From assembly GCA_023459215.1 (NCBI GenBank), contig JAEWVF010000026.1:5437-69436 (forward strand): a DNA stretch of 64,000 bases, written 5' to 3'. The stretch comes from Chloroflexota bacterium. GTDB lineage: Bacteria; Chloroflexota; Anaerolineae; Anaerolineales; Villigracilaceae. Shown one piece after another: positions 17,082 to 25,131 of this stretch (the stretch's first letter is position 1; every line of letters begins with the position of its first letter). The notes beneath the pieces were generated by a model. That model searched no databases. It had not been told where the DNA came from and was given only the letters and a program-made list of their open reading frames with translations. A program made the translations under genes and the position numbers.

Positions 17082-18874
17082 GGCAGGGAGAAGAAGAAAG
17101 TGGCGCCTTTGCCCGGTTCCGATGCTGACCAGATTTTGCCGCCATGCCTTTGCAGGATGCGCTGGACAATGGCCAGGCCGACGCCCGTTCCTTCGAATTC
17201 GTTATCGTGGTGCAGGCGATGGAATACCCGAAAGATTTTTTCGGCATATTTCATTTCGAACCCGATGCCGTTATCGCGCACGAAATAGATGGTTTCATCG
17301 TTTTGTTTCAGACTGCCGATTTCGACCTCGGGTTTTTCTGTTGTGCTGGTATACGTGAAGGCGTTTTCGATTAAATTGGTCATGACTTGCTGCATCATGC
17401 CAAAGTCGGCTTTGCAATCGGGCAGTTCTGCGATTTTCCAGATGGTTTTGCGTTCTGGATATTTTTCATCAAGCGCTTTGGTGATGTTTTCGATGATTGG
17501 TTTTAAGTTCAGGGTGGTTAAGCGTAGTGTCTGGCGTCCAATCCGCGAGAAATTGAGCAGGTCATCGATCAGTCTGCCCATTTTCTTGCCGCTTTCGTTG
17601 ATTTTTTTCAGGTATTGCATTCCAGATGAGTCGATCTGGTTTTCCTGGTCTGTCATCAGGATTTGGGAAAATCCGACCATCGCCCGCAGGGGAGAGCGTA
17701 AATCGTGCGAAACGGAATAGGAGAAAGATTCCAATTCATGGTTGATTTCTTCCAGGTTGCGGGCGTTGGTGATGGCCAGACCAGCGTAACCGGCAAAAAG
17801 CTGTAACGCTTCGATTTTTTCCTCGCTAATTGGCTCGTTGGTGATAGCGTTATCGACCGTGATGAGGGCTACTGGTTGCCTTCCCGACCAGGCGGCCAGG
17901 GTCAGATGGTTTTTTACGCCATACATTGGGCTGTCTGGCGTGAGTTTATGATATTCACTGTAATTCTTGATCAGGCTGATACCGTCGGGGTTTTTTCGGG
18001 CAGTGCCCCAGTCATCATAGCGGCTGGCATCGCGCACATAGTGGCTGATATCCTCCAGGTTGCCTTGCCGGTCGGTGCCGTAGGTGCCCTGAATGATGTT
18101 CAGGTTTTCGTCGTAAAGAAACAGGCCAACCCGGTCGAATCCCAGTCCCTTTTGAATGCTTTGATGGATTTTCTTGAGACACCAGTCCAGGTCAGCGGCC
18201 TGGGTTACATCTTTACCTAGTTCGATTACCTTGCGGAGCAATCTGCTGCGTATTTTCTCGCGTTCTTCCGCTTCCTGCTTTTGCTGGCCTTCCTGGCGGG
18301 CGCGTTTTAGCGCGTCAATCACGATCCTGGCTGCCAGGATTTGCAAGGCGGCGACCAGCGTAAAGTAAATTGTGCTGTCGAGCCAGATGCTGAGGCTATT
18401 GTTGCTTACCCTGGGGATGGGCAGGGTTCCGGTTTGTTCGAAGTACAGGAGCGCGTAACCTGAGGCGATACACAACAAGGTAATGAAAATGGTCCAGGTT
18501 GGGTTGGCTGTTACCAGGCCGGCCATGGCCAGAACAACCAGGTAGCCCATATAGGCCGAACTGGGAATGCCGCCGCCCGTGTACGCCGCTGCGGTGAAGA
18601 TGATCCAGGTAGCAAGTACCAGAACAATCGAAGCTGCCCGGGGTTTCCCTGCGCGCAAGAGCAGGAACATGACTGCTACAGTGAGAAGGATTGAAGCGAA
18701 CTGCAAACCATAACGAAGGCTGTTTGATGGGTCGTTGAAAATATTAATAACGGTATAAGCGGCCCCCACCATCGCAACGAAGCCCAAAACCACCCGTAAT
18801 ATACGCGCAGTATAGTGCTGAATGTCATCCTTGACATCAGGCAGGGCGGCTAATTTTTGCAGGAATTTCATCAT
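17078..18874 (-). CDS. Membrane-bound GAF histidine kinase
   Basis: 598 aa. About six transmembrane helices occupy residues ~25-190, followed by a short coiled coil, a GAF domain (~210-375), a canonical HisKA domain (SYSVSHDLRSPLRAMVGF, His390) and a HATPase_c domain (NLIENAFTYT, DNGIGFEMKY, GTGVGLAIVQRI). It resembles phytochrome/Cph1-type kinases in its HATPase half. As the first gene of a four-gene cluster (kinase, hybrid kinase, response regulator, GAF-HATPase protein) it is the likely membrane input. Signal unknown. An inverted repeat at 18901-18945 lies just upstream. Confidence 0.88.
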   Translation of the reverse strand: MMKFLQKLAALPDVKDDIQHYTARILRVVLGFVAMVGAAYTVINIFNDPSNSLRYGLQFASILLTVAVMFLLLRAGKPRAASIVLVLATWIIFTAAAYTGGGIPSSAYMGYLVVLAMAGLVTANPTWTIFITLLCIASGYALLYFEQTGTLPIPRVSNNSLSIWLDSTIYFTLVAALQILAARIVIDALKRARQEGQQKQEAEEREKIRSRLLRKVIELGKDVTQAADLDWCLKKIHQSIQKGLGFDRVGLFLYDENLNIIQGTYGTDRQGNLEDISHYVRDASRYDDWGTARKNPDGISLIKNYSEYHKLTPDSPMYGVKNHLTLAAWSGRQPVALITVDNAITNEPISEEKIEALQLFAGYAGLAITNARNLEEINHELESFSYSVSHDLRSPLRAMVGFSQILMTDQENQIDSSGMQYLKKINESGKKMGRLIDDLLNFSRIGRQTLRLTTLNLKPIIENITKALDEKYPERKTIWKIAELPDCKADFGMMQQVMTNLIENAFTYTSTTEKPEVEIGSLKQNDETIYFVRDNGIGFEMKYAEKIFRVFHRLHHDNEFEGTGVGLAIVQRILQRHGGKIWSASEPGKGATFFFSLP

Positions 18875-18891
18875 GAGCGATGTTTTCTATA

Positions 18892-18951
18892 CCCGTCCCG
18901 GTCACAAATTGCGTTTTTTAAGAGCATGAGCGCGCAATTTGTGACTACGGG
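18892..18951. repeat. Inverted repeat upstream of the kinase cluster
   Basis: Perfect 13-bp arms GTCACAAATTGCG (18901-18913) and CGCAATTTGTGAC (18933-18945), extended by CCCGT/ACGGG outside. The spacer is 19 nt. It lies 27 nt upstream of the membrane kinase start and could be an operator or a transcript hairpin. Confidence 0.6.
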
Positions 18952-19026
18952 CATTCTATGTAAACAGTTTTGGGATTGCCTGACTTTTTTTGTCTTGTTG
19001 ACTTCAATATAATTATTTTACTGCTT

Positions 19027-21540
19027 TTACTGACATTTTTTATTGTTATTGCATACGGGTTCCTGCACCGGGCAAGCCAGCGGTCGTTCTGGCTGAACTG
19101 TGTAGACAACTTCCTTGTCGACAACTACGAGCAGGGCATCGAAAAAATCCTTCATATCTTCTGTGCGATGGCAACCCAAAACAAGAATATCGTGATTGTG
19201 GGGAAGGTATTCGCGGATTGGCCCATAGAGGATAGTTGTATAAAATATGGGCTGTGGCCCGATAAGCACAAAAATCGTGCGTGGGTAACCGGCTGTGCTG
19301 TAGGGCGGCCAACTGGGGAATCCATGATCCTGGTGCAGGAAGCGCGGATAGAGCGCGGCCCCATGCAAAAGGTCCGCATTTTCAGATTCCAGGAATTGCT
19401 CAACAGATTTCCTGTCCAGGGTTGATGCGGATAAGAAAGGTTCTATTTCGCCTAAAAGTTCATTTGCGGACCGAGGTTGATAGCGCTGCGGATGGAGAGT
19501 CTGTGAGAAGGGGATCAATCCGCCAATCAGTCCGATACCGGCAAGGACGGCAAAAACCCTCACTCCCCAAGGCTGTGTTTTTGTCAGTTGAATCGGGGTT
19601 GTTGCTGTGTCAGTAGGGATTGCCGGTTTTTTGAAAAACGCATCCAGCGCTTCCAGTAAAACCACCAAGCCTACTCCAAAGAAGAATATCACGATCCAGT
19701 CGATGGGCACGATGTACCTGCCGCCGGAGGTGCGCGCAAGTCCGTTTGCGCCGGCATAGATCAGGAATGCTGCCGGTAACACCAGCCCTGCCCAGCGGGA
19801 TTTTTGCAAGGCGGCCCCCAGGCCGAGGGCAACCAGGCCCAATCCGAGCGCGAACATGAAACCTGCCTGAAGACTCAACTCTCCCGGCCAGCCGCTTTGC
19901 CAGATTGTTTCGGTTTCTTTAACGGTTTCGCGTATACTGCGGAACTGAAGCGATAGCGGGACGGTTAACGCAGATGTTTGCAGGTTGTTCAGAAACTGGT
20001 TAACCGGAAATGGAATGTCGAAAGGCTGCTTTTCCTGGATTTGGACAACAAGCAAGCCTGGTTTCCCTGGAAGAAACGGGATATGTTCTTCTGGCGGCGG
20101 CAGGTAGCGCTGCTCGATAACGCTCCGGATGCGGGTTGCGTACAGTTCAATGATTGAGATGTTGCCGCCCCCAAAGAACATCCAGGGAGAAACGCTTGCC
20201 AGGAAAGCCGCCACTCCCAGGCTGGCTATGGCCAGACTCTTGCGCCAGCGCGGCAGGTATTGGATAAAAATGATAACGAGGATGATGATCAGGATTACCA
20301 TCACATGCGGACGCAGCAGCGACGTCAACCCAAGCGCGCCGGTGGCCCAGGCGGCTTTGTGCCAGTTTGTTAGGGGGTCTTTCAGCCATTGGATGATAAA
20401 AAGACAGGCAATTGCCAGGCCCAGGCCGGTTGGAAAATCTGTCAGCATGTGTTTGACAGTGGATGTATCGATCAGCGCCATGGCGGCCAGGGCATTGACC
20501 CCGCGCCAGGAGGCAAGCGCGGCAACCAGGATGCCGGCCCGGCGGCTGTGCAGTTCTTTGCCGATCAGGTAGATCACAGCCGGGAAAACGGCGAAAACCC
20601 CGGCTTGGATGGCCATCAAAATCTCATAGTTTTGGCCGAAAAAAGTATGCAAGTAAACGGCAAAAGCGATATATAAAGTACGGTCGAAGAACCGACCGTT
20701 GTTGATGCCCTGGCCGATTAATGCATACTGGCTGGCCCGGTCGAAAGTTTCCAGGTCGGCAAACGGATAGAATTCGTGATTGGGAAACATCGGCGGGGTG
20801 AAAAAGAAGCTTGCCTGCAACGGCTGGGCTGACCAAAGAGCGGCCGAAATGCCCCAAATCAAAAAGAAAAGGATGGCATCGAGGTAGGCTGGCGTTTGAA
20901 TGCGGATGTTTCGCAGCAGGAAGGCAGCCATGACCAGAATATAAACTTGCCATACGAGCAGCGGAACCCCCGCGCCATACCAAAAAGGTTCCCCGGCTGC
21001 CCAGATTTTCAGGAAGGCAATGCTAGCTGCAATAAAACCCATCAGCAACAGGCTGATTCCGGCTGCGCGCAGCATGATTTTTTGGTCACGCCAATAGGAC
21101 AGCCCATTATTGACAGAAAAGTCCCGATCAAGGGTCAGGGTTAGCGCCAGTCCCAACCCGCTGGCAAAGGCGGCCCAGCCCAGGATGGGTTGAATTCCGA
21201 TGAAGTAATAATAATAGTCGCCGCTTTTTTCGGCTGGCAGCCAGAACAGTCCCCAGGAAACAGTGAAAACAAAACCGAGTAACAGGCGCGCAAATGTTTG
21301 CTGTCTGCTGTTTGCCATCTTTTCCAGCATTCCCTGGCCGGTTTGGGGATGCTTTAGCAGCCAGAAGCCGGCAAAAAGCGTCAGCACAGCCAGAATGAAG
21401 ATGCCGGCAACAAGCGCCGTCCGCGCAGTGGATTGGAATTCAGCATTGGCGGCCAGGGTTGCGCTCCCGGTAACGGCGAGCGCCAGGGCGTTGATTAGAA
21501 GGAATGTGGTTAGGTACCAGCGTGTGATGTTTTTTGGCAT
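19027..21540 (-). CDS. Large polytopic membrane protein, glycosyltransferase-like
   Basis: 837 aa with many transmembrane helices (roughly 13-15), including a long hydrophobic N-terminal half, and a soluble C-terminal region of ~170 aa. The alternation of membrane helices with a first loop carrying acidic/aromatic residues and a segment such as IYLIGKELHSRRAGILVAAL recalls GT-C type (GT39/ArnT-like) lipid-linked-sugar transferases. I do not recognise a specific family, and the catalytic Asp cannot be assigned. It is the last gene of a tightly packed run: the start lies 2 nt after the stop of the hydrolase gene. Confidence 0.55.
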   Translation of the reverse strand: MPKNITRWYLTTFLLINALALAVTGSATLAANAEFQSTARTALVAGIFILAVLTLFAGFWLLKHPQTGQGMLEKMANSRQQTFARLLLGFVFTVSWGLFWLPAEKSGDYYYYFIGIQPILGWAAFASGLGLALTLTLDRDFSVNNGLSYWRDQKIMLRAAGISLLLMGFIAASIAFLKIWAAGEPFWYGAGVPLLVWQVYILVMAAFLLRNIRIQTPAYLDAILFFLIWGISAALWSAQPLQASFFFTPPMFPNHEFYPFADLETFDRASQYALIGQGINNGRFFDRTLYIAFAVYLHTFFGQNYEILMAIQAGVFAVFPAVIYLIGKELHSRRAGILVAALASWRGVNALAAMALIDTSTVKHMLTDFPTGLGLAIACLFIIQWLKDPLTNWHKAAWATGALGLTSLLRPHVMVILIIILVIIFIQYLPRWRKSLAIASLGVAAFLASVSPWMFFGGGNISIIELYATRIRSVIEQRYLPPPEEHIPFLPGKPGLLVVQIQEKQPFDIPFPVNQFLNNLQTSALTVPLSLQFRSIRETVKETETIWQSGWPGELSLQAGFMFALGLGLVALGLGAALQKSRWAGLVLPAAFLIYAGANGLARTSGGRYIVPIDWIVIFFFGVGLVVLLEALDAFFKKPAIPTDTATTPIQLTKTQPWGVRVFAVLAGIGLIGGLIPFSQTLHPQRYQPRSANELLGEIEPFLSASTLDRKSVEQFLESENADLLHGAALYPRFLHQDHGFPSWPPYSTAGYPRTIFVLIGPQPIFYTTILYGPIREYLPHNHDILVLGCHRTEDMKDFFDALLVVVDKEVVYTVQPERPLACPVQEPVCNNNKKCQ

Positions 21541-21542
21541 GG

Positions 21543-22967
21543 TTAGCGTTGTTCGTAGCGCATTTCAGGGAAATTTTTGTTTGGTGCGTCCAGCAGGCTG
21601 CTTTCGATACCTTGGAATTCCTGATTGAAGAATGCCAGGGTATAGGTATTGATGATTTCCTGAACGCGCGCGCCGTTGATTGGCCCCTTCAGGCCCAATT
21701 GCGGAGCCAGCGGGGAGAGGGCTGGCAGGTCGCTGAAATCATAATGGTTGGTTCCCAGGATAGTGATAACCGGAGCGTTTCCCGTCAGGTTGGCGTAGAA
21801 CTGATCAAAGAGCCGGTTGTTTTTGCTGCCAATATCATCTGCCCAGGTTTGACTGAACAGGAAAAGGAATGGCTGTGTTGCCCCGCTGTTGAGCGCGGCT
21901 TCCGAGACCGGGGTCATAAATGCATCCATGGCCAGGCCGGCTTTGCAGCGCGGATCGCTGGCGCAAAACTGGATGATCGCCCCGCCGCCGGTGGAATGTC
22001 CCAGCGTCCCGACCCGTTCCAGGTCGAGTAGGCCGGTGAAACGTCCACCGGGATCGTCTCCGTTCCATTGAGTCAGCGTATCTAGCGTATAGCCAATATC
22101 GCCAGCCCATTGAGCGGCCAGCGTCCGGGCGGCGGCATCGTATTCATCTTCTGGAACGCCGCTGGGCAGTGCGGATGGGTTGTTGGGAGCCAGGCTGCCG
22201 TTCGGGAAGATAGTTAGGATGGCGCCATAGGTGTGTTGGATTGAGACCACAACGTAACCATGCGAAGCCAACTCCTGCATTTGGAAGGTGTTTTGTTCGC
22301 GAAAGCCGCGCCAGCCATGTGAAAAAAGGATAACCGGGTAGGGGCCGTTTTCGCTGTTGGGGGCCGGGCTTAGATAAGAACTGGTTTTGGCATAGGCCAG
22401 GTGGTCGAGGAACCAGGCCGGCATTCTGATAAACCCGGATAGCGCTGGGGCGAAAACCTCGGCGGATTCCATCCAGGGGGCAATTTGATCGTCCGGGCCG
22501 GGGTTGGCCGGATACCAGACCTGGATCATGAAGCGGCGCGGTTCGGATTTGCCCGAATACAGTTCCTGCCGCGAGGCATCGACCAATTCAAAGGAGGTGG
22601 TGCCCACGCTCAGGGGGCCTCCCGGCCTGGGGATTGCTGGGACCGGCAGCAGGGTCGGCAGCGCAACGGCAATGCCCAAAAGCAGGGCCAGGCCGAGGGT
22701 CTGGAGCCAGCCTGGGCGCGGCGCGGAGTCATCCTCCTCCCCTTTTTTCTTGAGAAAATTGGGCAGGGTCACCAAAAATGTGAAAATCGTGATCGCGTAC
22801 AGCGGGATCATCTGCCAGCGCCAGCCTTCGATGCTGTAATGGTTGATCAGCAAAACGATGGTAAAGGTCGGCAGGATGTTGATGGCCGGCACGCGTTTGC
22901 GCCGAATCAGGGGCCAGAAAAAATAGATGGCAAGGAAGATAGGAAGCAGGATTTCGAGAAAACGCAT
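21543..22967 (-). CDS. Membrane-anchored alpha/beta hydrolase, PAF-acetylhydrolase-like
   Basis: 474 aa. Four hydrophobic helices lie in the first ~125 residues. The rest is an alpha/beta hydrolase: oxyanion region VILFSHGWRGFREQN, nucleophile elbow LGHSTGGGA, an acidic residue in AMDAFMTP and the catalytic His in GTNHYDFSDL. The layout, with a DPRCKAGLAMDAFM block, matches the platelet-activating-factor acetylhydrolase/dienelactone hydrolase group, lipases of short or oxidised acyl esters. It probably acts at the outer face of the membrane. Six nucleotides separate it from the small membrane protein gene upstream. Confidence 0.75.
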   Translation of the reverse strand: MRFLEILLPIFLAIYFFWPLIRRKRVPAINILPTFTIVLLINHYSIEGWRWQMIPLYAITIFTFLVTLPNFLKKKGEEDDSAPRPGWLQTLGLALLLGIAVALPTLLPVPAIPRPGGPLSVGTTSFELVDASRQELYSGKSEPRRFMIQVWYPANPGPDDQIAPWMESAEVFAPALSGFIRMPAWFLDHLAYAKTSSYLSPAPNSENGPYPVILFSHGWRGFREQNTFQMQELASHGYVVVSIQHTYGAILTIFPNGSLAPNNPSALPSGVPEDEYDAAARTLAAQWAGDIGYTLDTLTQWNGDDPGGRFTGLLDLERVGTLGHSTGGGAIIQFCASDPRCKAGLAMDAFMTPVSEAALNSGATQPFLFLFSQTWADDIGSKNNRLFDQFYANLTGNAPVITILGTNHYDFSDLPALSPLAPQLGLKGPINGARVQEIINTYTLAFFNQEFQGIESSLLDAPNKNFPEMRYEQR

Positions 22968-22973
22968 GGGTAT

Positions 22974-23369
22974 TTATATTTCTTTCCGATGATATTTTAT
23001 CAACCAAAGAGTGCGCACACAGGCCAGGAAGGTCGACATGCCCAACATGAAGATGAATGGAAAATCCCAAACCGGCCTGACCTGGAAGAAAAGATAGGTT
23101 GCGGCCAGGTGCGCCAGGTCGCCGAACAGGAGCGCTTCCACCACCGGGGCCAGAACCAGGTTGTTTTTCATCGGCAGGACGCGCAGCATGGCATAGGCCA
23201 GCACCCACAGCAAAACCCCATACCAGCGAATCAGTTCGAGCGAGATTTGCCCGACTTCTTGTGAACTGAACTGACCGACAAAGCCGGCCGGGACGAAAAA
23301 GCAAAATATCCCAACCCCGGCATTGATGGCAATCGCCTCGAACAGGAAAACGGCTTTGTAGAAGTTCAT
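22974..23369 (-). CDS. Small four-helix membrane protein, unknown
   Basis: 131 aa, beginning MNFYKAVFLFEAIAINAGVG, with four predicted transmembrane helices and a basic C-terminus (WLIKYHRKEI). No family recognised. The start is supported by AAGGAGAAAA and by the four-base ATGA overlap with the epimerase stop. A longer frame upstream runs through the epimerase gene and is not real. It is co-transcribed with the epimerase and the PAF-acetylhydrolase-like gene. Confidence 0.7.
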   Translation of the reverse strand: MNFYKAVFLFEAIAINAGVGIFCFFVPAGFVGQFSSQEVGQISLELIRWYGVLLWVLAYAMLRVLPMKNNLVLAPVVEALLFGDLAHLAATYLFFQVRPVWDFPFIFMLGMSTFLACVRTLWLIKYHRKEI

Positions 23370-24349
23370 TTTTTCTCCTTGGGCGGGCAGGCGGCTACGG
23401 TTTCTGCCAGGGCCTGCTCGAGCAATCCGCCTTGAAAATTGAGTTGCTGTTGGGCAGGCCGGGGGTCGAAAAACGTATTGGCCGATTGCAGGTCGAGCAG
23501 GTAACGCGGGTCCAGTCCGCTTTCCTTGCCTTGCAGGCGGTGGATAAGCCATAAAGCCCATAGCGCTGGTGCAATCAGCACGTTGGGCAAAGCCACAATG
23601 CGGATGTCGCGCCCTTCGGCTTTTGCCAAACGGGTGAGCAGTTCCTGCCAGGTCAGGTTTTCCTCGCCGATAGGGTAGGCGCTGCCAGCCTGACCTGATT
23701 CCACTGCCCCGGCAATGGCCTGGGCTACCGCCTGGACCGAAACACAGGCCGAACCGCCCTGGGTGTAAAAAACCGTTTTTGTACTGCGCAGGTAGTTTAC
23801 CAGCGGAGTCCAGAGCGGTGCGCGACCGGGAAGCGCCCCAAAAATATAGGGCAGTTCCAGAAAGCACAGCGAAATTTCAGGGGCGGCGGTTGCGAAGGCA
23901 ACCCGCTGCTGTTCGACCCGGCTGCGGATGTAAGGGTGGCGCTCGGCCAGCTTCAGGTGCGGCCACTGGCGTTGGAAGTAAGTGAAATACGATCCCAGGA
24001 TTACTGCCCGTGAGATCGAGGTTCGCTTGGCCAGGCGCAGCAGTCGCGCTGGAGCCTCAACATTGGCGGCATGGAAAAGCGGGTAGGAAGGGCGCGGGGG
24101 CGTTTGGCGGTCATCCAACCCGGCGGCAAAGACCAGCGCGGTGTGGCCTTCGAGCAATCCCAGGAGCGCGGCCTCGTCGACTTTGTGGATGTCCTGTTCC
24201 ACCACCCGCACCAGCGGGTCATCCTGTTGTTCCTGTGGAACGGGGGCAAACCCAACCGATGTGACCGCCCAGCCCCGGCGGCGCATCTCGCGGACGGCAA
24301 ATGCGCCCAGGAAGCCTGTCCCGCCGATGACAATTACGTTTTGCGCCAT
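23366..24349 (-). CDS. NAD(P)-dependent epimerase/dehydratase family protein
   Basis: 327 aa, extended/atypical SDR. Nucleotide-binding GGTGFLGAFAVREM is at the N-terminus. The catalytic Tyr region appears to be HPYIRSRVEQQ, with Arg where the Lys of YxxxK is expected. The C-terminus (about 225-327) is the substrate domain with a hydrophobic patch (LIAPALWALWLIHRL). This resembles NADH-ubiquinone oxidoreductase NDUFA9-like atypical SDRs that bind lipid or quinone and may be non-catalytic. It lies in the envelope gene run and overlaps the next gene by ATGA. Confidence 0.7.
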   Translation of the reverse strand: MAQNVIVIGGTGFLGAFAVREMRRRGWAVTSVGFAPVPQEQQDDPLVRVVEQDIHKVDEAALLGLLEGHTALVFAAGLDDRQTPPRPSYPLFHAANVEAPARLLRLAKRTSISRAVILGSYFTYFQRQWPHLKLAERHPYIRSRVEQQRVAFATAAPEISLCFLELPYIFGALPGRAPLWTPLVNYLRSTKTVFYTQGGSACVSVQAVAQAIAGAVESGQAGSAYPIGEENLTWQELLTRLAKAEGRDIRIVALPNVLIAPALWALWLIHRLQGKESGLDPRYLLDLQSANTFFDPRPAQQQLNFQGGLLEQALAETVAACPPKEKK

Positions 24350-24353
24350 GAGT

Positions 24354-25100
24354 TTATTCCTGCCCGGTTGCGCCGGAGGCCGCCGCGAGCTTAAGCTGCC
24401 CGTCGCGGTAGGCCTGGGCGGCCAAAACCTCGGGGGCGAGCATCATGTAGAACACGAAAACGGGCATCAGCAGCGGCAAAAGGCAGATCAAGATAATGGT
24501 GAACGTCAAAATCTGAATCCCAATGCTGTACAGGAAAGAGATGGCATACGTCAGCAGGATTGCCAGCAGGAAGCCGCCAATATTGATTCGCAGGATTGGC
24601 CACCATTCGCTGAACTTGAATCCGGCTGAAAAATTTTGGCGAACAACGGCGTGAATGGAAGCCGGATAACCGATTATCGCGGTGGCGATTCCCAGGGTAA
24701 AGCTGATGCACATGGTTGCGCCGAAAATCAGCAGCAGGATGGGCAGGAATATCCCGAACAGGTTTGGGTCATCCTGGATGCCAATGACAATCATGCCGAT
24801 TGCGTAGACGCCAATCCCGGCGAACAGGATCAAGAGCAGCGGCAGGCTGATGAGCAGTTTGACCCCGTACAGGCGCAGCCCATCCATGAGCATGTCATTC
24901 AGGTTGTCCCAGTCTGGCATGGATGGCGCTTCGCCCGCGGAGATTTTCCTGATAATCCGGGCAATGTAACCATAAACGAGAATGGAAGGAAGAATTGGGA
25001 TGAAAAAGCTGGCCATGGATGCTAAGCAGCCGATCAGGAAATTCTTGCGCCCTTCGGCGGTATTGAATGGAAAAGTGAGCAGTTCTCCGATGTTGGACAT
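24354..25100 (-). CDS. DUF4013-family membrane protein
   Basis: 248 aa with about six transmembrane helices. The N-terminal block (GRKNFLIGCLASM, YGYIARIIRKISAGEAPSMP, DWDNLNDMLMDGLRLYG) carries the signature of DUF4013 proteins, in which a short amphipathic D-W-x-n segment follows the first helices. Function unknown; it is found widely in bacteria and archaea. The start is preceded by GGAGAACAAC. Four nt separate it from the epimerase gene, and 31 nt from the GH31 gene upstream, so it belongs to the same run. Confidence 0.75.
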   Translation of the reverse strand: MSNIGELLTFPFNTAEGRKNFLIGCLASMASFFIPILPSILVYGYIARIIRKISAGEAPSMPDWDNLNDMLMDGLRLYGVKLLISLPLLLILFAGIGVYAIGMIVIGIQDDPNLFGIFLPILLLIFGATMCISFTLGIATAIIGYPASIHAVVRQNFSAGFKFSEWWPILRINIGGFLLAILLTYAISFLYSIGIQILTFTIILICLLPLLMPVFVFYMMLAPEVLAAQAYRDGQLKLAAASGATGQE

Positions 25101-25131
25101 GTTGTTCTCCGAAAGAATATGGAATGGATTA

